DNA of 18,103 nucleotides from Bacillota bacterium (GTDB lineage: Bacteria; Bacillota; Bacilli; Alicyclobacillales; Alicyclobacillaceae): assembly GCA_021820805.1 (NCBI GenBank), contig JAKADF010000018.1, positions 1-18,103 on the forward strand, read 5' to 3'. Below, in pieces: positions 7,517 through 14,787 of the stretch (the stretch's first letter is position 1; each line of letters begins with the position of its first letter). A model generated the notes under the pieces. That model did not search any database. It saw nothing but the letters and a program-made list of their open reading frames with translations, and had not been told where the DNA came from. A program made the position numbers and the translations under genes.

Positions 7517-8045
7517 TCAGTAAGCTTGCCCTTTAGAATTCCCGAATCTTTCCCGATACAATCCTATTAGGAAGAAAAGGGCAGCATACGCCGCTAAATT
7601 CACCCATAAAACACCTGGAAACTGGGACCATGTATATACTTCTGCACCAAGTAATAGTCCTGTACACCATCCTAAACTAAAGATGGTTCTAAACCATATC
7701 ATCGCTTTCTCAACAATATCTGGTGCTTCCATTGTAAAGTGTTATCTTGCCATAGCAAAAAAACCCAATTACGGCGATAGCAGCAGCTGTTGCAGCAAGC
7801 CATTTCTTTTTACGGATATGGTCGCTAAGGTAACCAAGCCCAGCAGTAAGACCCATATTTGCTAGTAATGTAATTGAAAAGATTAAAGATATTTGGAATT
7901 TTGTTAGATGAATAGAGTCCTGTAAGTAAATTGCATTCATTGGGCTTATCATTGCTTGTGCAATTCCGTACAGGAACATAGACAAGAGTAGTTTTACAGA
8001 ATCCTTAATTTGAAAGAACAGACGAAGTTCCAAAAAAAGTGTCAT
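7517..8045 (-). pseudogene. Decayed MFS transporter (sugar-efflux type), frameshifted and truncated
   Basis: Two adjoining minus-strand pieces in different frames read as parts of one MFS protein. The first (8045 to about 7745) gives the N-terminus: TM1 (SMFLYGIAQAMISPMNAIYL), TM2 (SLIFSITLLANMGLTAGLG), the MFS loop-2/3 motif GYLSDHIRKKK, and TM3 (AATAAAIAVIGFFCYG). The second (7733 to 7517) resumes with VEKAMIWFRTIFSLGW, two further membrane helices, and a stop. The junction near 7735-7750 carries a frame change and appears to have lost about 40-50 codons. The whole C-terminal six-helix half is missing. The region abuts the murK stop in convergent orientation. The pattern resembles SET-type sugar exporters, judged from the R-x3-SLGW-x-x-G context. 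Confidence 0.75.
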
Positions 8046-8236
8046 GGTGGCCGCCTTGCCTGTGACTTTTATGCCATTCTAATCCTAGCACATGAAAATG
8101 AGAGTTTTATTAAATAAATAACGAAAAATTTATGCAAAAACACACTAACCGATATGAACACGTATCTATAGAAAACGAGTGTTGATTTTGGAACTCGAGA
8201 ATAGAATTGAACTAAGCGCAAATGTGGGGGGATGGT

Positions 8237-10057
8237 ATGAATCTCGTCGAGTCTTTGTACAGCGCGGCAGTATCATATTCAAATCACGAATGCGTGCGAG
8301 TCAAACGTGACGATAAGTATGAATCCCTGACATACGAGCAGTTCTTTCAGTCTGTCCTCGAATTTGCACATGGTTTAAAGGCATGTGGGATAAAGCAAGG
8401 TGAAAAAGTTGCAATTTTAGCTAACAGCTGTCCAGAATGGGCCGTATCGGATTATGCAATTTTAGCTGTTGGCGGCGTAGTTGTACCGATTTATCCAACT
8501 CTGCCAGCCCCTCAGGTTGAGTACATTTTGAAAAATGCACAAGTGTCCTGTTTGATTGTAGAAGATGAACAGCAATTACAAAAAGTGATGCCTTTATGGC
8601 CTAAGATAATGCGAATCGTCATCATCATGCGTACTGATGTAGGGGAAAACCGTGTTCAGGTAAAGAGATTTTCCCACGTACTTGAGACGGGACGGGCACG
8701 AATGCAAGAAGAAAAAATGAAAGGTACCAAAGAAATCGACTTTCATAGTATCTCTGAAGATACACTTGCGACCATTGTCCATACTTCTGGTACTTCAGGA
8801 CAGCCGAAAGGAGTAATGTTGTCCCACAAAAATATTCTTTCTAATGTTCAAGCAATCCAAGAAATTTTTCCTGTTGAACCAACAGACGTTTCCTTGTCAT
8901 TTTTACCTTTATCCCATATTTTAGAACGAACTGTCGGGCAGTTTACACTTCTAGCATCTGGTGCTGCGATTGTGTATGCAGAGGGAATCGACAAGATACA
9001 ACAAAACCTATCTGAAGTAAAACCAACAATTCTTATTACTGTGCCTCGATTGCTGGAAAAGGTTTACGCAAAGGTGCAAAGTCAAATTGAGCATGCCCCA
9101 GGTATTGTTCGATCCGTTTTACAAAAGGGCTTAACTCAAAGTTCGGGATTAAACTACCGACTGGTAGATTGGCTGGTCTACCGTAAATTACGAGAAGGTA
9201 TGGGTGGAAGGATTCGTGTTATTGTGTCAGGAGGCGCATCATTGTCTCCGGAAATTGCAAGTTTTTATATCAGGGCAGGCTTGCCAATACATGAAGGGTA
9301 TGGCATGACTGAATCTTCTCCAGTCATTGCAGCCAACCGATATGGTGAAAATCGTGCAGGAACAGTTGGACCAAGTATACCAGGTGTCGAGATTCGTCTT
9401 GCAGAGGATGGAGAGTTGCTTGTAAAAGGTCCAAATGTGATGATGGGCTACTACAATGCACCTTCGGAAACAGAAAAGGTATTAAAGGATGGATGGCTGC
9501 AAACCGGAGATATCGCTGAAATTGTAGATGGTTATGTCCGAATTATAGATAGGAAGAAAAACATTCTCGTGCTCGCGACAGGCAAGAATGTTGCGCCGGG
9601 GCCGATTGAAAACGCGATCGTTACAAGCCCATTCATCTCAACAGCCGTTGTCATTGGGGACGGGCGTAAATATGTAACTTGTTTATTGGTTCCGAATTTT
9701 GAAGGGTTAAATGACATAGCATCGGAGTTTGGGTTTACAGGTGATTCGGCAAAATGGGTAACAAAGCCTGAGATTAAACGTTTGATTGCTTCAGAAGTTG
9801 CGAGAACGACCGAAACGTTTGCTCAGTTTGAGCGTCCGAAACGTGCCGTATTGCTGGAGAAAGAGTTTTCGCTTGAAACTGGGGAGCTAACTCCAACACT
9901 CAAAGTCCGCAACAAGATTATCCTTAAGAAATTTGGTACAGAAATTGAAAACATGTACAACGGGAAAAACTACATATCAATTTTTGATGAAGAACGTGAT
10001 CATTCTACGTCAGGACCAAGAGTGCCACCCGTCTCGCCACTGCAGGAAAATCGCTGA
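8237..10057 (+). CDS. Long-chain fatty acid--CoA ligase (AMP-forming, FAA1-like)
   Basis: 606-residue ANL-superfamily enzyme that activates fatty acids to acyl-CoA via acyl-AMP. Motifs in order: P-loop TSGTSGQPKG (183-192), LPLSHILER (223-231) typical of long-chain enzymes, GYGMTESSP (354-362, A5), TGD (423-425, A7), DRKKN (438-442, A8) and GKNVAPGPIE (449-458, A9 gate). The start at ATG 8237 is preferred over ATG 8222 because GGGGGG (8226-8231) lies 5 nt before it. Catalytic and C-terminal domains are complete to about 586; the last ~20 residues are a Ser/Pro-rich tail that stops at 10057, while another frame continues the tail into a membrane helix (see separate entry). The gene stands alone, without beta-oxidation neighbours in view. 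Upstream 8046-8236 shows no convincing promoter. Confidence 0.93.
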   Translation: MNLVESLYSAAVSYSNHECVRVKRDDKYESLTYEQFFQSVLEFAHGLKACGIKQGEKVAILANSCPEWAVSDYAILAVGGVVVPIYPTLPAPQVEYILKNAQVSCLIVEDEQQLQKVMPLWPKIMRIVIIMRTDVGENRVQVKRFSHVLETGRARMQEEKMKGTKEIDFHSISEDTLATIVHTSGTSGQPKGVMLSHKNILSNVQAIQEIFPVEPTDVSLSFLPLSHILERTVGQFTLLASGAAIVYAEGIDKIQQNLSEVKPTILITVPRLLEKVYAKVQSQIEHAPGIVRSVLQKGLTQSSGLNYRLVDWLVYRKLREGMGGRIRVIVSGGASLSPEIASFYIRAGLPIHEGYGMTESSPVIAANRYGENRAGTVGPSIPGVEIRLAEDGELLVKGPNVMMGYYNAPSETEKVLKDGWLQTGDIAEIVDGYVRIIDRKKNILVLATGKNVAPGPIENAIVTSPFISTAVVIGDGRKYVTCLLVPNFEGLNDIASEFGFTGDSAKWVTKPEIKRLIASEVARTTETFAQFERPKRAVLLEKEFSLETGELTPTLKVRNKIILKKFGTEIENMYNGKNYISIFDEERDHSTSGPRVPPVSPLQENR

Positions 10058-10194
10058 ACGCGTCTGAGCAGCAACCGCCCATCAACCGACCTCAAACTGC
10101 TGCAACAGCTCAAAAAAAGAAATACATCGAGGCAGGTATTCCACTGGTTATTGTTCTTTTGGCAGCCTTCGGTATCCCTCCAATCAATTGGTAG
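10048..10194 (+). other. Out-of-frame continuation of the acyl-CoA ligase: linker plus membrane tail
   Basis: From 10048 the frame one base back from the ligase frame is open to the TAG at 10192. It encodes KSLNASEQQPPINRPQ, then a TAA/TAQ linker, KKKYIE, and a hydrophobic run AGIPLVIVLLAAFGIPPI ending INW-stop. It has no ATG and no ribosome binding site of its own. The Pro/Gln/Ala linker continues the composition of the in-frame tail (PRVPPVSPLQE), so the two join smoothly if one base is regained in the A4 run at 10047-10050. It could be an indel in the organism or a homopolymer sequencing error. Programmed frameshifting is less likely because no canonical slippery heptamer is present. Confidence 0.5.
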
Positions 10195-10345
10195 ATGAGA
10201 ATCAATCGATAACTGCAAAACTTGCAAACGCAAACCCGAAGACTAAAACCAAATAGGGCACCTGTTATTAGAATAATAAGAAAGTTCACCTTCAAGCGTA
10301 AATGTAGTAGTCTAAGTAGAGATTAGAACTATACCGTTTAGCGAG

Positions 10346-10389
10346 TATACTGCTGATTTAGTATGCTTCTGCATGATGCAGCTCGATAC
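10346..10389 (+). promoter_or_regulatory. Weak promoter and interrupted palindrome upstream of the DUF1641 gene
   Basis: A -10-like TATACT (10346-10351) has only a poor -35 (TTAGAA, 10323-10328, 17-nt spacing). Just downstream is a 29-bp interrupted palindrome centred on 10375: GTAT-N4-CTGCAT-N-ATGCAG-N4-ATAC (10361-10389), ending just before the GGGAGG ribosome binding site. It may be a dimeric repressor operator at the transcription start or a leader hairpin. The rest of 10195-10406 shows no gene. Confidence 0.4.
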
Positions 10390-10406
10390 AGGGAGGTTTA
10401 AGGTTT

Positions 10407-10814
10407 ATGTCCGATGCAGTATCCACTTTGGCCGCACAAAACGACGTATTTGATGCGTTGTTAGAGCCAGAAGTGCAAAAATCATTAGAAACTCTAGTAC
10501 AACAATTGCCAAAACTAACCGAGATTACAACTTTGTTGGTTAAGGCTTATGATGTAGCATCTGAAGCTTTAACAGATGGAGAGACTTTAGAAGGCTTGAC
10601 CCGTCTGGTTCGTGATGCTGTGCAGCCTGTTACAGAGAAGATCAATAATGGAAAATCAGTTTTTGAAGAAGCAAAGCTTCGTGCAGAAAAGGATAACTCA
10701 CACATCAGTGTGTTTACACTTCTTAAATTATTGAAGGATCCGCTCGTACAGAAGAACTTGCGGTTTGTTTTTGCCCTCTTGAGTGTTTTGGGTGAGAAGA
10801 ACGCTGCCAAGTAA
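10407..10814 (+). CDS. DUF1641 family protein
   Basis: 135-residue soluble, helix-rich protein. The DUF1641 hallmark is at the C-terminus: LLKLLKDPLVQKNLRFVFALLSVLGE at about 105-130, where DP-x-VQ-x-x-L followed by a hydrophobic helix and LG is conserved. The N-terminal half also has a related DALLEPEVQKSLETL segment (about 16-30), suggesting an internal repeat of the P-x-VQ motif. ATG with GGGAGG upstream (10391-10396). In Bacillus, members (YjgD) sit beside formate dehydrogenase-like or NADH dehydrogenase-like genes and the biochemical role is unresolved. Here there is no oxidoreductase partner; the gene is monocistronic, between a candidate operator and a terminator. Confidence 0.82.
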   Translation: MSDAVSTLAAQNDVFDALLEPEVQKSLETLVQQLPKLTEITTLLVKAYDVASEALTDGETLEGLTRLVRDAVQPVTEKINNGKSVFEEAKLRAEKDNSHISVFTLLKLLKDPLVQKNLRFVFALLSVLGEKNAAK

Positions 10815-10859
10815 AGATATACAACTTCATTCAGACATTATGTTTTAGGTGTAAATGGC

Positions 10860-10910
10860 TGGCATCTTTCCGCAGTAATATTAGTGGAAGGGTGCCATGA
10901 TTTGTTTTTA
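10860..10910 (+). terminator. Rho-independent terminator after the DUF1641 gene
   Basis: TGGCATCTTTCC (10860-10871) pairs with GGAAGGGTGCCA (10886-10897), 12 bp with two G-U pairs and up to two more pairs inside, then TGATTTGTTTTTA. It lies 46 nt after the stop. Confidence 0.75.
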
Positions 10911-10981
10911 AGTATCGGCCACATGCGGTTCCCGTAGGGTCGTATGTGCTAAATGATTGAGCCCCCCCAGATCATCCCAAC

Positions 10982-11203
10982 TCATTCGAAGTCATCAGGG
11001 TTATCAACTGTTACATATGCGTTATCCCCATGGTGTTTATTCCCCGCTTTTGCGCTTGAATTCAAACTGTTTGAGTCCACACTTGATGATGCCTTAGCCG
11101 ATTTTGATTTACCTTCATAATCAAAGTCGTCCGGGCTGTCAGTTTGAATAAGCGAAGCTTCATGCCCATCGGTATTCGTTTTTCCTTTGGGGTTTTTCGT
11201 CAT
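10982..11203 (-). CDS. Small acidic/Ser-rich hypothetical protein with repeated DxPDDF motif
   Basis: Not recognised. 73 residues from the ATG at 11203, chosen because GAGAGG (11214-11219 region) lies about 10 nt upstream; the same frame is open further upstream but that part reads as non-coding. The protein is hydrophilic, without a hydrophobic core or cysteines, rich in Ser, Asn, Lys and Asp, and probably disordered. The motif TDSPDDFD (21-28) recurs at the extreme C-terminus as VDNPDDFE (66-73), separated by a Ser/Lys/Ala linker. No signal peptide or membrane segment. Composition is reminiscent of small Bacillales spore or stress proteins, but no family match can be claimed. It is convergent with the DUF1641 gene and divergent from the gntR operon. 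Confidence 0.6.
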   Translation of the reverse strand: MTKNPKGKTNTDGHEASLIQTDSPDDFDYEGKSKSAKASSSVDSNSLNSSAKAGNKHHGDNAYVTVDNPDDFE

Positions 11204-11385
11204 ATGATATGTGCCTCTCTTTATGTAATTTATACCATGGTTGATTGACGCCGACATTTTAAAATGACATCTAAGTAGAGTCATAAAAGCCAAGAATAAC
11301 GTAATTAAAAAATTTAATCCTTGATTTAATCGTATTGTATCCGTTTTCTTCACTGCTATACTCATGTACTCTATTAAAGTTTTTA

Positions 11386-11414
11386 TTGACAAACGCAAAA
11401 ATTCAGAGTATTAA
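11386..11414 (+). promoter_or_regulatory. Sigma-A promoter of the gntR-ABC-ggt operon
   Basis: Perfect -35 TTGACA (11386-11391), 17-nt spacer, TATTAA (11409-11414, 4/6). Transcription should start near 11421, giving a leader of about 110 nt that contains the first operator candidate. Confidence 0.65.
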
Positions 11415-11437
11415 TGTATATTAAAAATAGATTAAAA

Positions 11438-11456
11438 TTGGTCGACCGTCGACCGA
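11438..11456. promoter_or_regulatory. Candidate GntR operator 1 (GGTCGAC-C-GTCGACC)
   Basis: Perfect 7-bp inverted repeat around one base (11440-11454), containing two GTCGAC cores 7 bp apart. It lies about 18-30 bp downstream of the predicted transcription start, a position suited to repression by roadblock. FadR-subfamily GntR sites typically have G-T-x-x-A-C half-sites, compatible with this sequence. Confidence 0.55.
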
Positions 11457-11530
11457 GAACAATGAATAGTAACAAAGCGGCAATAACATTGGAAACTGTA
11501 ATTAAGACATGAGAGAAAGGAGATGGTTCA

Positions 11531-12220
11531 TTGCAAGCTCCGATTGTTCGAGCAGCTCCATTGGTCGACCAAGTCTATAAATATTTGAAGAGCGGGATTT
11601 TAAGTGGTTTGATTCCGGTGGGCCAGAGGATAGTCGAACGCAAACTCGCGGAAGATCTTCAAACGAGCAGAAGTCCTGTTCGAGAAGCATTATCACTTTT
11701 GGCTGCAGAAAGGCTGGTCGTAAGCCAGGGTGGTATGACTCATGTTTTTCAGCCATCATATGAGGATTTTTTAGAAATTTATGAACTGCGGCTTGCAGTT
11801 GAACCATATACGGCCAAGATAGCATCAAAGCGGATTGGGCCCGAAGGTTTAGCCATTCTTGAAAGGAATATTGAAAAAACTGCGGACTGCCTGCAAACAG
11901 GCAACGGGAATGAATTAGTTGTTTTAAACCATGAGTTCCATAGTCAGATTTGGCTCGAATCTGGGAATAAGCGGTTTTATGAAATCTTGGAAAATGTATC
12001 TTCTCTTTCGCACTACTACTTGTTATCGGTCTTTCATCTGAATAGTGAGCAGTCGAATGTAATTGCTGAACATCGAGCAATTTACGAGGCACTCAGGAAG
12101 CAAGATGCAGAAATGGCCTACGAAGCAATGACAAGAAATATAGTAAAAGATCTGGCGAAGATCCAAACAGCCTATAAGTCCGAGACTGAGAAATCCGAGA
12201 TTGAAAAGTCTGATTCTTAA
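11531..12220 (+). CDS. GntR-family transcriptional regulator, FadR/FCD subfamily
   Basis: 229 residues. Winged HTH at about 7-72, with the family helix LAEDLQTSRSPVREAL (39-54) and the wing around VVSQGGM. FCD effector domain at about 78-205 (EIYELRLAVEPYTAKIAS). Of the usual FCD metal ligands, His137 (NHEFH) and His181 (EHRAI) are present, but the Asp position is Asn133 and the last His position looks like Asn203, so metal binding may be altered. The C-terminus ends in a near-repeat KSETEKSEIEKSDS. TTG start at 11531 with AAAGGAG 7 nt upstream. It leads the operon and probably represses it and itself in response to the imported compound or a breakdown product. Confidence 0.9.
   Translation: MQAPIVRAAPLVDQVYKYLKSGILSGLIPVGQRIVERKLAEDLQTSRSPVREALSLLAAERLVVSQGGMTHVFQPSYEDFLEIYELRLAVEPYTAKIASKRIGPEGLAILERNIEKTADCLQTGNGNELVVLNHEFHSQIWLESGNKRFYEILENVSSLSHYYLLSVFHLNSEQSNVIAEHRAIYEALRKQDAEMAYEAMTRNIVKDLAKIQTAYKSETEKSEIEKSDS
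11561..11572. promoter_or_regulatory. Candidate GntR operator 2 inside the regulator coding sequence
   Basis: Perfect 12-bp palindrome TTGGTCGACCAA within codons 11-14 of the gntR gene. It shares the 10-mer TTGGTCGACC with operator 1 (11438-11447), suggesting a second binding site for the same regulator. Confidence 0.45.
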
Positions 12221-12267
12221 AATGAGAATTAGAACTTATTTTGAAAACTAGGGGGCATATTAAAAAA

Positions 12268-13815
12268 ATGAAAATGAAAAAATGGATTGGAACATCTGTT
12301 GCATTACTAAGTCTTGGTTCTCTCACTGCTTGTGGTTCGAGCGCAAGCACGAGTGGAAATAATTCCTCTTCCGCCGCACCAACAGCATCGAGCAGTACGT
12401 TGAACATTGGACTTGATGCGGATCCACCGAAACTTGACCCATCCCTTTCAAGCGCACTCGTTGACCGTCAAGTTATGTTTAATATTTATGATACTTTGTT
12501 CCAACTAACACCTGATAACAAAGTTGCACCGGATTTGGTAAAGAGCTACGAGATCTCCAAGGACGGGAAAACATATACGTTCCACTTGCAACAAAATGTG
12601 AAATTCCAGGATGGTACGCCATTTGATGCAGCTGCTGTTAAGTTCAATATCCAAAGGGATCAAGAAAAGATTTCTTCAAGACGCAGTTCCTTGACAACAA
12701 TCCAAAGTGTAGATACGCCTGATAATAATACAGTTGTATTGCATTTGAGCCATCCATTTAGTCCTCTGCTAAGTATTTTTGCTGGTCGTGCTGGTATGAT
12801 GGTTTCTCCTACAGCAGCTAAGGCTGAGGGTTCTAATTTCATGAATCAGCCGGTTGGAACGGGCCCATACAAATTTAAAGATCGAGTGAAGGGCGACCAC
12901 ATTGATTTAGTTAGAAATGATAGCTATTGGGGCCAAAAACCAGCAATTCAAAATGTAACGTACAAGATTTTCACAGATACAAATGTTGAAGTTGCCAATC
13001 TGCAAAGCGGTGCCGTACAGATTATTGATACATTCCCTGCAGCGCAGTTGAACAGCCTTAAATCGAATTCGAATTTGACTGTCTCCAATACGCCGGGTCT
13101 CGGATATCAAGGATTTTATATTAATGTTACGCAAGCGCCGTTCAACAATAAGTATTTGCGTGAAGCCGTAAACCAAGCAATTGACCGTTCTGCTGTCGTG
13201 AATGTTGTTTACCCAGGGGTTGCACAGCCTGGATACAGCCCATTTAGCTCTGTATCTCCGGTTTATGACCAACAAGAAGATACGCCGCCTACACCAAATG
13301 ATGCAACGGTGAAATCACTTCTTGCAAAAGGCGGACATCCAAGTGGATTCTCGTTCACGATGCAAGTTGCTTCAAGCCCAGTGACCACGCAATTGGCACA
13401 GGTTATTCAAGGAATGCTTGCTAAATACGGAATTCAAATGAAAATTCAGCAGCTTGAATTTGGGACAGTGCTTGCGAATGAAGACGACCATAACTTCCAA
13501 GCTTCTCAGCTCGGATGGTCTGGCCGCTTAGACCCAGATCAGGATATATACAACTGGTTTGTAACGGGGGCATCTTTGAACGGATCGAACTATAGCAATC
13601 CGCAAGTAGACAAGCTCCTTAAACAGGCACGGGTCGATTCAGATGCGAGTGCACGTACGGCAGACTACGCGAAGGTAATGGATATTATTCATACCGATGT
13701 GCCTTATGTATATCTGTTCCACCAAAACAACTCGTTTGCATTCACCAACAAGTTGAAAGGATTTGTCCCATACTCTGACGGAGTTATTCGTGTAGATGGG
13801 CTTTCATTATCATAA
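12268..13815 (+). CDS. Peptide-type ABC transporter solute-binding lipoprotein (SBP family 5)
   Basis: 515 residues from the ATG at 12268; an in-frame TTG at 12241 exists, but only the later start gives a compact signal peptide. Signal: KMKK basic start, hydrophobic stretch, lipobox LTAC with Cys22, then a Ser/Ala/Thr linker. The DppA/OppA/GsiB fold is shown by LNIGLDADPPKLDPSLSSA near the mature start, VMFNIYDTLF, KVAPDLVKSYEIS, YTFHLQQNVKFQDGTPFDA, GTGPYKF and the closing LFHQNNSFAF region. GGGGG at 12251-12255 serves as ribosome binding site, somewhat distant at 12 nt. It follows gntR by 47 nt and precedes two matching permeases. Given the GGT gene at the operon end, gamma-glutamyl peptides such as glutathione are the inferred ligand; di/oligopeptides or nickel chelates remain possible. 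Confidence 0.92.
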   Translation: MKMKKWIGTSVALLSLGSLTACGSSASTSGNNSSSAAPTASSSTLNIGLDADPPKLDPSLSSALVDRQVMFNIYDTLFQLTPDNKVAPDLVKSYEISKDGKTYTFHLQQNVKFQDGTPFDAAAVKFNIQRDQEKISSRRSSLTTIQSVDTPDNNTVVLHLSHPFSPLLSIFAGRAGMMVSPTAAKAEGSNFMNQPVGTGPYKFKDRVKGDHIDLVRNDSYWGQKPAIQNVTYKIFTDTNVEVANLQSGAVQIIDTFPAAQLNSLKSNSNLTVSNTPGLGYQGFYINVTQAPFNNKYLREAVNQAIDRSAVVNVVYPGVAQPGYSPFSSVSPVYDQQEDTPPTPNDATVKSLLAKGGHPSGFSFTMQVASSPVTTQLAQVIQGMLAKYGIQMKIQQLEFGTVLANEDDHNFQASQLGWSGRLDPDQDIYNWFVTGASLNGSNYSNPQVDKLLKQARVDSDASARTADYAKVMDIIHTDVPYVYLFHQNNSFAFTNKLKGFVPYSDGVIRVDGLSLS

Positions 13816-13830
13816 CGAGGGGGGTTGTAG

Positions 13831-14784
13831 ATGGCTTATTTAATCAAACGGATATTAACAACCATCCCTGTGTTGTTCATTTTGACAATCTTAGTTTTTG
13901 GCCTGATTCACCTAATTCCTGGTGACCCGGCCCAAGTGATTCTTGGCCAGGATGCGACTCCGCAGTCGATTGCGGCTTTACGAGATCAACTTGGGTTGAA
14001 TAAGCCGATTATCGTTCAATACCTGGATTGGCTAGGTAATGTTTTACGAGGGAACCTAGGGAAGTCGTTAGCGGATGGGGAGCCGGTGCTGCATTTAATT
14101 GGGCAGCGGCTGCCCGTTACCGTTGAACTTGCGGTAGGCACAATTCTAGTAGCAATTCTAATCGCATTCCCGCTCGGTATTCTAGCAGCCGTATATCGTG
14201 GCAAATGGCTGGACGTTTTGTCTTTGTTTACATCAACGATTGGGTTGTCAGTTCCTCCATTTTGGCTTGGTATTTTGTTCTTGCTACTTTTCACCGTGAA
14301 GGTTCACTTATTTGCGTCGTCAGGGTATGTGCCTTTATGGCAGGATCCGATGAAGAATCTCTCCGTAATGGTCTTGCCGATTGTCGCAACTGCGATTCGT
14401 GAAGCAGCTGTTCTCATGCGTATGTTGCGTGCATCCTTGCTGGATGTGTTGAACCTGGATTTTGTTCGGACTGCAAGGGCGAAAGGTCTTGGCGGGTGGG
14501 GCGTGATTGTTCACCATGCGCTTAAAAATTCATTAATTCCTGTTATCACAACTGGCGGTCTGCAAATTGCAGGGCTCCTTGGTGGTTTGGTTATCACAGA
14601 ACAAATTTTTACGCTTCCCGGAATTGGGAGTTTGCTTGTCACTTCCGTCTTTGGCAGAGATTACACAACAGTTCAAGGGACAGCGCTCATCGCTGCAGTC
14701 GCTGTTGTCGTAGTCAATTTGGTAACAGACTTTGTTTATGGATTAGTAGATCCACGGTTACAAATGGGAAAGGAGGCGTCCTAA
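13831..14784 (+). CDS. Peptide ABC transporter permease, DppB/GsiC type
   Basis: 317 residues, standard for DppB. N-terminal MAYLIKRILTTIPVLF helix, then the extracytoplasmic landmark LIPGDPAQVILGQDATP (28-44) and LRGNLGKSL (72-80), both diagnostic of this branch. Membrane segments follow, with the EAA-like loop RTARAKGLGGWGVIVHHALKN. C-terminal VYGLVDPRLQ is conserved. ATG with GAGGGGGG upstream, 15 nt after the binding-protein stop. It pairs with the DppC-type permease 3 nt downstream. Confidence 0.94.
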   Translation: MAYLIKRILTTIPVLFILTILVFGLIHLIPGDPAQVILGQDATPQSIAALRDQLGLNKPIIVQYLDWLGNVLRGNLGKSLADGEPVLHLIGQRLPVTVELAVGTILVAILIAFPLGILAAVYRGKWLDVLSLFTSTIGLSVPPFWLGILFLLLFTVKVHLFASSGYVPLWQDPMKNLSVMVLPIVATAIREAAVLMRMLRASLLDVLNLDFVRTARAKGLGGWGVIVHHALKNSLIPVITTGGLQIAGLLGGLVITEQIFTLPGIGSLLVTSVFGRDYTTVQGTALIAAVAVVVVNLVTDFVYGLVDPRLQMGKEAS

Positions 14785-14787
14785 CCG

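Larger units (their letters stand above)
11204..11530. other. Divergent intergenic region between the small protein gene and gntR
   Basis: 327 bases with no convincing gene. It holds, left to right, a perfect 12-bp palindrome CATTTTAAAATG (11255-11266), a minus-strand TATAAA-like -10 (about 11228-11233) without a good -35, the rightward TTGACA promoter (11386-11414), the GTCGAC operator cluster (11438-11456) and the gntR ribosome binding site AAAGGAG (11517-11523). Confidence 0.6.

Noticed and set aside
8182..8207. Promoter TTGATT/TAGAAT upstream of the acyl-CoA ligase
   Set aside because: The spacer is only 14 nt, too short for a sigma-A promoter, and no better pairing was found.
10920..10948. 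Imperfect hairpin with arms CACAT and ATGTG as a terminator for the minus-strand small gene
   Set aside because: The stem is interrupted and no T tract follows on the minus strand, so it does not meet the form of an intrinsic terminator.
10982..11398. Longer 138-residue reading frame covering the small acidic protein
   Set aside because: The upstream 65 codons have no ribosome binding site, their composition differs sharply from the rest, and the region carries palindromes and a promoter. The ATG at 11203 with GAGAGG upstream is a better start.
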